From: Lanius collurio
Taxonomy: Eukaryota; Chordata; Aves; Passeriformes; Laniidae
Direction: 5' to 3'
Assembly (NCBI GenBank): GCA_020086605.1
Contig: JACBWW010000040.1
Location: forward strand, 6,921,495-6,985,494
Length of the DNA: 64,000 bases
Made by a program: the position numbers and the translations under genes. Below, in pieces: positions 24,701-36,700 of this stretch; within the stretch, counting starts at the first letter, position 1, and each line of letters begins with the position of its first letter. Below the pieces are notes generated by a model. The model was not told where the DNA came from. It searched no databases and saw only the letters and a list, made by a program, of their open reading frames with translations.

Positions 24701-27700
24701 ATGGTGTAAAACATTTTGAGTAACATACTTCCTAAAACTTTGAACTCCACGTTTGGAAATTAGGAAATAACAGACAGGAATTCCCTGTGTAAGTGAGTGT
24801 ATGCAGCAGTAACTCCCTCGCTTTTGCTGTGGGCCTCGGGGACGGTTTTGTTTGGGTACAGCCGCGTTCCTCTGTGCCCTGTCGCTAACCCGGCTGTGTT
24901 TGGCAGCTTTCCTCAGAGGCCTCGGGACACAAGCGCTCCTCCAGCTGGGGCAGGACCTACTCCTTCACCAGCGCCGTCAGCAGGGGCTGCGTGCTGGAGG
25001 ACGAGGACAGGGACGTGAAGGCCGGCGCTCAGGCTGCGCTGCAGGTGCGCTGAGGGAGCGGCGAGGGGGACACGGCCGTCACCTGGCCTGCCACGGAACT
25101 GACGCTGCAAATTCTGTCACTGTCTGCCAGGTGGAGGAAAAGAGCTGCCAGGGCTAGATTGGTTTTGTAAGGCGCAGTTTGAACTTTGTGTGTCACTCTA
25201 AAATATGGATATATCTGGCTTTAAGATGCAGTCATGTGGTTTAACACACACATTTTAATGTGGGAAGGGGAATTTTTTTTCCTACTGCAAGTATACTAGG
25301 AATTAATCAGAGCCATGCATTTACTTTTGCCAGACTTCATATATTGAAAGCATTGGTGGCTGTTTGAGTATATGGTGGCTGGAGGAATGTCCTCTTTCCT
25401 GCCCAAGCACAACAGACACCATACTGAGCCTTGGTGGGTCTGTGATGCCACCTGGCTCCTTGCTGGAATAGCACACAAAAATAAAGTGCTGGGTAAAACG
25501 TGACACTTGCTCTAAGCACAGGGAAAGCTTTGACTAAAGGAGTACAAGGATTTTGTTGTGAATCTCGCCTGGTTTTGTTCCTAACACTGTGCAAATGGGC
25601 TGTCAATGCCTCTGTTGAAGGTATTCCTGACAAACTCAGCGAATGTTTTCCTGCTGGAGCCGTGCACTGAGGTCCCTGTGCTGCTGAAGGAGCAGGTGGA
25701 TGCTTGCAAAGCTGTTCTCAGCATCTTCAGGCGCATGATTATGGAGCTGTCAATGAACAGAAAGACATGGTAAGATGGATGTGTGTCATTTAAGAGAAAA
25801 AGTTTTTGCAGTCCACAGCCAGCTAAGGTGTTTTGCACACTGATCTGTGAAGTCTGAAGTGTGACCTCGTTCTCAATAAATAAGACTTGCTACAGGGTGA
25901 ACGAACAGGTACAACTAACAGAACACATTTTGTTTTGGATCAGGGAGCAGATGCTGCAGATACTCCTCAGAATAACAGAAGCTGTGATGCAGAAGCCAAA
26001 AGAGAACCAGCCAAAGGACACGTTTGCTCAGAGCATGGCAGGGCTGCTGTTCCGGGTGAGTGAGTGGGGCTGCTTGGGTTGTTCTGGCACAAGTGCCCGT
26101 GGTTTTAGTCGAGCACTGTGAAACCTGCTTGTGTTACTGTGAAGGAGGGGTTTTTAATGTTTTACTAGTCATTGTTTTGTAAACTCTTCCTAACAGAGGG
26201 TTTGCCCTGTTCTTCAGGACTCTGTTACAAACTGTGGTAGCGCAGGCAGGCACGGCCTCTGTGGGATATTTTCAATGAGGGTGTCTAAAGTGTAAGGTTC
26301 AAGTAACTGTTTTCCTAAAAGTCCAGCTGGCAAATCAATACTGAGTCACGCTGAGGGAGAGAGACATTTATACTTCCTGCTGTACTTCCAGGCTGGACAA
26401 TGTAACTGGGTGTGTAGTGCCGCCCCAGAGCTCAGTCACTGCTGTTGTTCTGTGGGTGTAGGACAGCTCTTCATTCATTCTGCTGTTATTGCACAGTCTG
26501 TTATTTTAGTTTCCCAGAGAACACTTAGCCTGAAATATCTCTAGATTTCCTTCAGTAACTTGGACCACTTTTATTTCTGGGAGGTTTTTTTGAGGGGGAA
26601 AATAGTGCTGCACATCAGTTGTGCCTCACCAAGAGCCCGTGCTGATGTGCAGGTCGGAGCTGACTCCGCCAGTGCCTCAGGGCTGAGCTTGGTGGGCTGA
26701 ACTAATCTTGTCAGACCTGCCCAAGCTGCCACTGGTGGTGTCTCTTCCCTCAGACTCTCATTGTGGCTTGGATCAGAGCAAACCTGAGTGTTTACATCTC
26801 CCGGGAGCTGTGGGATGAACTGCTCAGTGTCCTGTCCGCCCTGACGGACTGGGAGGAGCTCATCAACGAGTGGGCCAACATCATGGACTCCCTGACAGCA
26901 GTCCTGGCCAGGACTGTGTACGGCGTGGAGATGACAAACCTGCCCCTGGACAAGCTCAGTGAACAGAAGGAGAAAAAGCAGAGAGGCAAAGGTTAGTCTT
27001 TGTGCTTCAGTGCTTTTTGTATCGAGGCAGTTAAATATTGAAGCTTAACAATTAATTTAACTGCTTAATCTGCTGTTAGCACCTGTTTAATCAATTGTGA
27101 AGCACTTTGGATTTGTGCATGGTCATCCTTCACTGGGGAGGAGAGGTGGTTGGGGTTGGGCTGAGGTCTGCACCTGCAGTCAGTGCTTCCTGGGAAGCAG
27201 AAATGAAATATGGTTTTCTGTGCTGTGGGCTGACATGGGCAACTCTGTAAAAATTCCTTTGAGTGTGTTTTTGGTAAGGTTTCCAATTTACAGTATTTTA
27301 GCTGCATTTACATCCCACCTTGAAATTGATGCACGTTGTGAAGTACCAGCTGGTTTTTTATCAGTAGTAAAAGTTAATCTGTGTGGTTTAAAGTATTAAT
27401 ATTTGTCATGTCTGAGTCCATTTGTACTTCAGCAAAAATACGTGCCAAAGCATCCAGTGCCAAAAAGTGTTGTGTTCTTTGTCCTAAGGTGGTGTTTTGG
27501 AGCCTCAGAAGACAGCTGTGGTAGGAAGATCTTTTTCATTAAGCTGGAAAAGTCATCCTGAAGTTGTGGAGCCGATGAGATTCAGGAGTGCCACGACCTC
27601 TGGGGCCCCAGGAGTGGAGAAAGCAAGAAATATTGTCCGTCAGAAAGCCACAGGTTAGACCACAGCTGAGTGCTCTGGTACCCAAGCACTCAGTCACACG

Positions 27701-30700
27701 TGGGTTTTAAATCTGCCTTTGAGGAGTGCCTGCTGCCAAAAGCAACTTAATAATTAACTGCCCCAACAGAGAGGTTGCATGTCCGTGTTTGGATGCCTTG
27801 GCCAGTGTGAGTCACAGAGTCAGAGTGTTTTGGGAAGTTCTGTATGTAAGCTTTTAGCTACAGGACACTGAATTGCGAGTTAAACCTGTGCATGTTAAGG
27901 GTTTTTCTAGAGAAGTAAAGTTGCTATTTTTATTGGTTCCTAAGAAAGCATCTATTGCTGTCAGGCACATAACAGATACCGATACAACTATTTTCTGGGA
28001 GCACAAGGTAAACCAGATGTTGAATAAATAATTTTGTCCTTTCATAGTTGCTTTATTTTCTTGGCACGATGATGAATTTTTTCTCTTGTGTTTACTTCTG
28101 GAGAGAGGAACGCAGGAGAAGGGAGACAGGGGTGAGGAATGCTGGGGCAATGAGTGAGAGCCCAGACATGGAACAGGTCCTGGTTTGTTCCAGCCTTTCA
28201 GCAGCCTGAACCTGGCCTCTCTTGGTGTTTCCATGTGCTGATTACCTGGGGCTGACTCCCCTGGAAATCCCCTGCTCCGAGCAGGAGCCACTGGGCTGCA
28301 CAGCCGCTGGGCTGCTGCTTCCTTAGCAGGAGAGGTGTGGTTTGTGGCTCCACAGCCTCCAGCCTGAATCACAGAGTGCTTTGGCAGTGGAGTCAGTTCT
28401 CTCCGAGTTTCATTTCCCAATTCAGCAAGTCCCTGTTTGTGCTCCAGCGGAGGATTCTCTCAACTGCTGCAACCTTTTCCTCATTAACACCCTGCCAGAG
28501 CAGTAGGGAGAACCTGCAAGTGTTGATCCGGGGCTTTTCTTGTTTCTGTGTGCTCAGATTAAAGGCACTTCCACGCTTGCTGTGGATCAGAAATCCCCGA
28601 TTGTTTCCCTTTCAGTGTGAACACAATATTAACTTATGTCTTGGGGAGAAACTCCTGGACTTACTGTTGTAAAGCTTTATCCCAGAACACTGGGGTTTGT
28701 TGTGCTGTGGCACTCAGAGCTGCAGTATTTCATTATGTTGCCTGACGTAATTATTGCTCTATTTTTTTCCCTGTAAGCTAAGCGAAGCCAGTCTATCGGC
28801 AGCTGTGTCCATCTGTATGAGGCTTTGCCAGCTACTAAAAGTGTACCTCTTCTGCTTCACACTGTGAGCTCTCTCTTCCCTGGTATCTCTTACACCTCTT
28901 GCTCTCACAGACTGTCAGGTACTGTACTTTAAAGTCCTCTTTTATATCAATGTTCTTTGGATTTTTAAACTGCTCTCTGTCTGTTCCCTTTCTGTCTGAT
29001 CGGTTCTTCTCGGAATGTTTGCGGCACTGCTTTTGTTCAGGTTGATGTTAAAGATTGCCATCAGTTACAGTTGAATCTATATTGCCTAGCAACTAAAGTA
29101 AAAATTCCCAAGTTTCACTTCTGGGAGGGATTTGTGGCTCCTGAGTCCAGCCCAGAGTCGCTACCTGCAGTAGCAAGAGAAAGGAGAGTTTTGTGTGTGG
29201 TGCTTTATAGCCCTTGAGGGGTTCCTGCTCTGTGGAACATCTTTGGTGTGTTTTCATCTCAAGTTGTCTTCGGGGGGACACTGAAATTGTTCCAGTTAGT
29301 AAATTGCATTGAATGTTTTATTTGATTGCTTTCTGTGAGACACTGGAAGTCAGCTGAAGTCAGTAAATACCAGCAATGTTAGTTTTTGCACACAAGCCTC
29401 CTGAGATAACTTTCTGAAGTACCTATGGTGTTTATCGAGTAGTAAAGCAATATTAAAACTTGCGCACTGCTGGATGGAAACACTGGAGTGTTACTAGTTT
29501 TTTGTGTTTTTTTTTTTTCCAAAATGCTAAGAGAAATGCATTTCTACAAGTGCTGTGTTTCTCCCTGGTCTCAAGAGTTCCTGTTGCTCCTTCCCCAGCA
29601 TGTCAGTTTACTTTCTCTTTGAAATTTTCATGCCTCTCTCCCCTCCCTTCTGTTTCTCATTTGCAGTTACAGCCAAACCAAAAGCTGCCTGGTTGGGTTT
29701 GTCCTCATGAGCTAAAGCCAAGTTACATGTAGTTCAGAGCTTTTTTTTCCCTCTTAGTTTGTGTCTTTCTTTATTCCTCTCTTCCCCTCTCTCTGGAGGC
29801 ACTCAGGGAGCGCAGCCGCCTTCTCCCCACACTGCATTTAAGGGAGTTTTACTCCCTCTGCTCTGTTCTTTCTGTTTCCAGAACGAACAGGAACCAGCTG
29901 GGGTCTCCAGCACTGAAAACCCAGCTTTGTTCATCGGCCGTCCTCCCTCCTTCCTTCCTGTCAGCCCCCAAAGTCACTTCTGCCCTTTTCTAGACCTTTT
30001 ACACTGCTCATATGTCTCCCTCTCTCTCTAAGCTTTATGGTTTTTCTAAGGATATTTTTATAGAACTTAAATTAGAACTTGAAAATTTTACCTTGGGAAT
30101 TTTAAATATTTGCAAGGGTCACTTTTTCATAGAGCTTTCTCAGGCAATGAGTTCACACATGTATAGATGAGCTCCTGCAAATATTTTGTGTTGTCATTAA
30201 ATCAGCAGAAGTCGAAGAATCTCAGCAGCTGGAAAGTTCGGAAGGAACAGAAGCTTCAGGCCCATTTGCAGACCAAGAGCAGCAGCTCACTCGGAGTAGC
30301 AGCACTTCAGATATTGCAGATCAGATTCCATCTGATTTTTTTCAAGGTAATTTTAATAAAATACAGCAGTACTGTGTTTCTGAAGCAAAAGTGTTGAGAC
30401 TCATTCAGCCTCATAAATGCTGCTCTTATTTACTTTGGTTTCCAGCTCTCCTCTAAAATGTCTTTTATCTCATTTTCTTAGTCACTCCATAGTTGGTAAG
30501 TTGCAAGCTGTTGTTTTTAAAGAAGTTTAGAGACCACGAATGAAGGATGTGACCTTTTGTAAAGCAGGGAGGCCAAAAATGAAACTTGGAATGTGTGTGC
30601 ATTTTGTATATGTCTCCTTTTCACCTTTTTTTCACCTGACTTGCATTTAAATTTTGTGCTTTCAAGCTGCAGTTGGAGCTCAGTTCCTTTCCTGTAAGTA

Positions 30701-33700
30701 TGTTACGCTTCTGAAGGGTTTTTGAAAACATCTGGTATCCCGTTTGAGTGTTGTATTGCCCTTAACTGTAAACACAAGACGAGTAAACATCACCAAAATT
30801 TACATGCGATCTGCTGTGTGTTTGGGTCCCACAAATGTTTATAGTTCTTGTTTCCTTTCTGAAACTTCTAGGTAAAAAGCCTGGAAATTCAGCTTCAAAC
30901 TCCAAATCAGTTCAGGAAAATAAGGGATATGCAAAGGAGCATGAAGCTGAGCAAGTAAGACAAACCTGAAAGCTGTTACTGATTCTAGCAGTGTTTTCCT
31001 TCTAGTCAGGTGCCTTTTAGCATTTAGAAACTCCAGGAAGTGAAAGTGTGAAAAGAGATTAATCCCATTTCTAGCATGGAATCTGGAGCTGGTTATTGTT
31101 GTCCTGCTGGCTGTGATCAGTTTGTGTGTCCCCTGACATCATCAGCTGCCTCTGCAGGTGTATTTCTGTTCTAGTCTTACACTTTGGCCCTTTTTTAAAA
31201 TATTAAATATCAACAAGAAGTTAGTTACTTTTAGAAGATAAATAATTCACGGCTATTACAGAGCTACTGTATGCTGGAATAAATGTTTGATGGTTTAAAG
31301 TACTGATGAAAATGCTTCTTTTCAGCACAGCTCCTATCACCAGCCGTGCATGGCAGATGTTAGTGTGAGTTGACGTTAGCACAGGCAAACTTCATACATT
31401 TTTAATGGCAGCTTTGGAAAGAACAGTTGGAACAATAAATGACTCAGCCTGATGAAGGGCTGAAATATTTTTTTTTTAATACCTTAGCAGATTATTTCAG
31501 CTGTGTTTGAAAAACAGGTAAAAAATCCTACTTGTTGGTGTGAAAAGTGAGGTTGTGAAACGGAGGATAAAAACTGAGATGGGAAAGGCTGATGTTTTCC
31601 TAAAGACATTGAGGAGCACTTGGGCAGTCTAAATATTCATGAGAATGTCTTGACCGGGTTGTAGCTAATTTGTGATGACTGCATGGGTGTGAAATTTGCC
31701 AGAATGTGGCGCGGTTCTCAAAGCTGTATAAGCTGAGGTGAATTTTTTTCTCTGCAGGTGCTGATGTGGAGGAGTAGCAGTACAGCGGATCTGAAAGCAG
31801 ACTTGCAGCAGTCACCCGGGTACTACAGAGAGAGAGAGAACAGTGAGTGCCCCCAGAGTGTTTTTCTCGAGGGCAGCAGCCGAGCTCAGTGCTGTGGTTT
31901 CGTTGCAGACAGCCGAGCCCTTTCCGGGGCGCTGCTGCTGCAGCCTTGGGGCGCAGTGTGAGCCGGGGCTGTGCTGTTTGTGGCCACAGGTGAGAGCGTG
32001 AGCAGTGACACGTCCCTGGGCTGCGGGGCCGACGTGGACATCGCGCTCGTGGCCTGGCAGGCGGCCGAGGATGACCCCGAGGCTGAGCTGGCCGCGGGAA
32101 CGTGTGCGGATCCCACGGCGCCGCGCTGGCTCCAGCTCAGCCCCTCGCAGGAGCCGGCCAACCTCACAGGTACTGCGGGCCCCAGGCTGGGTGTGAGCTC
32201 GTCCTTGTGCCCCAGAGAGCAGCTTGGGCTCTTCACTTGGCTTAGAGGCACCAAGTGCCCTTCATCGTGCTCATTCAAAATTGCATTGCCCACGCAGAGT
32301 TGAAGGAATTTGGGTTATCAGTTTATTTTCCAATAAAGGATGATCCAGAGAGCCACCACCCAGCTGAAAATAACTGGGTTTCTTACAGTGCCAGAGCACT
32401 GCTGCCCAGCTGGGCTGTGGTAGCTGGTCACTCGTGGGCCTGCCCCGGTGTTCAAGTACAATACACTGATTTCTGTTTCAAGTGCATGGGTTTTATTTCG
32501 CAGCAGAGTGGTCTGAGGAAATGTCTTACTATATTTTTTGACCGATAGGGAATAAGTGGTTCATTCTTTTCCATTTGTAAAGGTACCCTTCATCTAGTGG
32601 TGTGAGTCAGATGTTAGTAAGGTCAGGAACTTAAAGCAGCAACCTAGGAATATCTTACAGGCAGGTTTCCTAATGGATACACAGTTTCAAGGGTATTTTT
32701 TCATATCCACTTTTCCTTTGAAATGTCTGTGCTTTAGTGAACCAACACACCCAGTCCAGCAGCTCAGAGTGCTGCTGCAAGAAAGCTGCTACTGCCCGTG
32801 GTAAGGATGATTGTGTAAGATAAATTCATTGTCTATGGCTGTGGTGCAAGAATTGCCCCTTTGGGCCTGTGAAGAGATAGGATCGATTACAGTAACCCTG
32901 AAGGTAATGTGGAGTGAAAGGAGAAGGGGGGTAGCAGATGTGTCAGTGCCCAGCAGAGCTAAAGTGCCCCTCTCTGCATTCCTGCTTCTCAGTCACAGCT
33001 TTGCTTTGCTGTGGAGCCTTGACAGGGGCAAGGCAGAGCAGCGCTGACACAGCAGCAGAGGTGCCATTTCCCTGAGCACAGATCTGTAGAAGATCATTCT
33101 AATATTCTTTAGAAATAACATCTGGTTTAGCACTTTGGGACTTTGTAGTGCTACAGCACAAAAAGTGGAGAACAATTCCCCAAGTTGTTCTTTAAATATG
33201 AAACATGAAAGCCTCTAAAATGCCTTTTATTTCACTAACCTTCCTCGAGTCCTCTGAGGACAGGAGTTATTTCCTTTTGCCTGTGTAGAGGTTTCCTGCA
33301 GCCTCCCTCCACACAGCGTGGCTGCTGCGGGCACACCCAGAGCATGGGTGGGCTCCCTCCTGAGGACAGGAGAGCTGCTACCAGCTCTGGTCATTAAAAT
33401 GGGCACTCCAGTGTGGGATTGGGTTTGTACTGTTTAGGAATATAGATTCCATTATCCTGACAGTCTTCTCCAAGCCCTGCTCTCTGTGCACTCTGCTCTC
33501 TCAGGAGCTGCTCCCTGTGAGTTGTGATGCCTGAGCACATTCCTCGAGACTTTTCAGCTGTGGCTTTTTATTCTTTTGTCCAGTCACGTTGCTAGGGCTT
33601 GTTACACTGTGTGGTCTTAAAAAAAAAAAATTAAGTGACTTTTATAAATACAGAAGTATTACCTGTAAGAGCCAGTTATTGATTGAATGCATCCCTCAGG

Positions 33701-36700
33701 TGCATGCAGGTTGCATTTAACTGCATCTGCCTCGCTGCTGACAAGCCCCCTGAGGTGGGGACAGGGTGGTGTGGCACTGCTGTGGCACTGCCACATGCCA
33801 GCCCCTTTGCCTACATTTGCTGCCCTGTTTTTCTTTGGCTCATGAGAAGCTTTGAGAGCAATGAGAGAGATTTTGGGGAGAGAAATCTTCTGAGGTGGAA
33901 GATGGTTAGAAGGAGCAGTGGCCAGATTTTGTTGACTGAATTCTTCGTTACTCTATGTTTCTGACTTGTGGAAATGGAACACTTTAAATTGACAGACAGT
34001 AGCGAGTTCCTGGCTGATGACTGCAGTATAATTGCTGGTGGAAGCCTTATTGGTTGGCATCCTGATTCTGCTGCTGTGTTGTGGAGGAGGATCCTGGGAA
34101 TTCTTGGAGATGTGAACAACATACAGTCACCTAAAATCCATGCAAAAGTTTTTGGCTACCTTTATGAGCTGTGGTATAAACTTGCAAAGGTATGTGGTAC
34201 GTACAGCTGATGTTTCTTTTGTTGTGGTTCAGTGTTGGCACCTGCAGCATGAGCACGGCACGGGAGGGTTCTGTCCTAAAGGAAGCTTTATCTTGCTTGG
34301 TTTCCAGTAGCTAACTCCAGTAGAGAATCCTGTCCAATGACAAGAGATTTTATATGGGGTGAGGAAAGAGTAGCAAAGAAGACAGAAGTACAGACATTGG
34401 TATTTGTGTAAAGGCCCACAGTGTGACTCAAACTGGTAGTGTTTGCTTTGGCCAAGGAGCAGCAGCACAGAACAAGCTTTGCTGGTGGCTTTGGCTGAAG
34501 TGGGAACTCTGTATAGCATCGGGTGTAGTGCCTGACTGTAAAGAAAGTAAAATTAGAACATAATCATATGAAAAGAAAGGGCATTGAAAAAGTAAGACAC
34601 TGGTTTTCTTAACGCTCTTCTTCAAAAATCCTTTAGATCCGGGACAACCTCGCTATCAGCATGGACAATCAGTCGACTCCCTCTCCTCCCGTCCTCATCC
34701 CCCCACTCAGGATATTTGCTTCGTGGCTGTTCAAGGTTAGTTCTGAAGTCCTCACACACGAGTATTTTCCTCCATGTCAGAGCTGAATTGGTGTGTGTTT
34801 AGTTGTCTTGTTTTTAACTTTTCCAGTCGCTGCCGGCTAAGGCAGCGCAGGTGCCCTGTGAAGGCTCTCCGGAGCCGAGTGTAGCTGTGTGTGTGTGCTG
34901 TGGGGGAGAGCTGCTGCAGAGGCAGCTCTGCCTGAGCTGACTGGCAGGGAAAGCAAGGAGCAGTGTGGGTTTTCTTGTTGCAGGCAGCCACGCTGCCCAA
35001 CGAGTACAAGGAGGGGAAGCTGCAGGCGTTCCGGCTGCTCTGCGCCATGATGAGCCGGCGCCAGGACCTGCTGCCCAACTCCGACTTCCTGGTACACTTC
35101 TACTTCGTGCTGCGCCTGGGCTTGACCAGCGAGGACCAGGTAGGAGCCCTGCTTCGTGTGCTGCTGCTCCCTGCATGCCCTCCCGGGTGCCCTGTGCCAT
35201 GCTGCCAAAACCTGCTGCTGCTGGGGGTGAAAGCTGCCCCAGGAATGAAGTGTTCTGGGCAAGGAAGAGGCTTAATCGAGCTGTCCGATGATTGCTGTCT
35301 CACTGAAACAGCTAAGTGCTCATAGAAACTCTTAAGAAGTATTCTTCAGACAGAGTAAAGACTATCTAAGAGCACTTCCAGGCTTTTATGGCTGTAGGAA
35401 TGAGAGCAAGGGCTGGACCTCTGCTGGGGGTGGCAGTAAAAAGGGCCCAGAATTTCCCCTCAGGAAATTCTGGGAGGTGCTGCTGGTACCTTTAGGAAAT
35501 GGGCCAAGTTTGATTATTTCTGAGATGGAAGAGGGAAAGAAGGAATTGCTACCAGACTTGCCCCTCAGTTTCCCTCCTGAAAAGTGAGCGTTTGGAAAAT
35601 ACTCCTTTTAAATAGACAAGAATAAAAAGGCAGGGGTTTTCTCCTGGAAAATCCTGGAATTCCTGCTGCAGCTGCCTATCGTTCCAGGGTTTCCCATGGT
35701 ATTTTGCAGCCCCACACTGCATGTCCCTCCGTGATTTCCCTGGACGTTTTGCAGACTGCTGCTGCTCTTTGTTCTTCCTCCCCGCTCTGGCGGCTGCGTT
35801 TGCCTCTTGGTGGCACACTTGACCACAGGTTTGCTGCTGTGTGTGCATGTCCTTCCCGCTGTGCTTTCCTCAGCTGAGGAGCTGGGTGAGGTGATGACTG
35901 GCAATGCCCGGGAGCGAGGTGTTGATAGGAAGCAGGATCCTTATACCCGCTCCTCTGTTTCCAGGGTGATTGGCTCCAAGGTGCTTGCTGGGTGCTGAGA
36001 CAGTGGGAGCCTCTTTATCAGAGAGGGTGTGGAGTCACAGGGCACAGGATCACTGGAACGGGGATCCTGGCATGCTCTCCAGGATTTCAGTCAGTGCAAA
36101 CCAAAATAAACTTGGGGATGGACTTCTTAGCACAGGTTGGATTTGCCTGCTAAGCATAGGCATAAATTTCTCCCTTTTGAGGAATATTTGCAGAAGGAAG
36201 GCTAGGAGGCGTCTCATGGAGGAATTTTCCTTCTGGATGGATCACTAGTGCAATTTTAGCATTTATGTGGGAAAGCCACAGAAAGACAGCCCAGCTCCCA
36301 GAAATCACCTTGGCCACTTCAGAAGAGCTTTTTAGGTGGTTACATCATTAAAAGTATTACAGTCATAAACCTCTTTGACCCGGAAAGTTTCCAATATTTT
36401 CATTTGCATGACAAATGTTTTTTGGAACTGTAGTTCTCTTTTCACTCCTCGCTTAAGGATGTGAAGGTCTCGTAATTGCTTGCTGTATTGTGTTGATAGA
36501 AAAACAAAATAATCCAGTTTTGAATATGTTATAAATGAGTACAGTGTTATTCCCAGCAAGTGCAGCCCAGCTTCGGTCTCGGGGGGTGCATAAAAGAGCA
36601 GTGCGAGGGTGTATTTTATAGGAGGCTCCCGCGGCGCTCCGAGCCCAGGATGTAGCAATTAGCTCAGCAGAGGAGACAGTGGGGTAATGAGCTGCAGCTA

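Noticed and set aside
29863..29940. Strong-looking acceptor (ttctttctgtttccag at 29880) in intron 17 as another cassette exon
   Set aside because: The reading phase from exon 16 or 17 hits a TGA after 11 codons and no good donor follows. A poison exon cannot be excluded.
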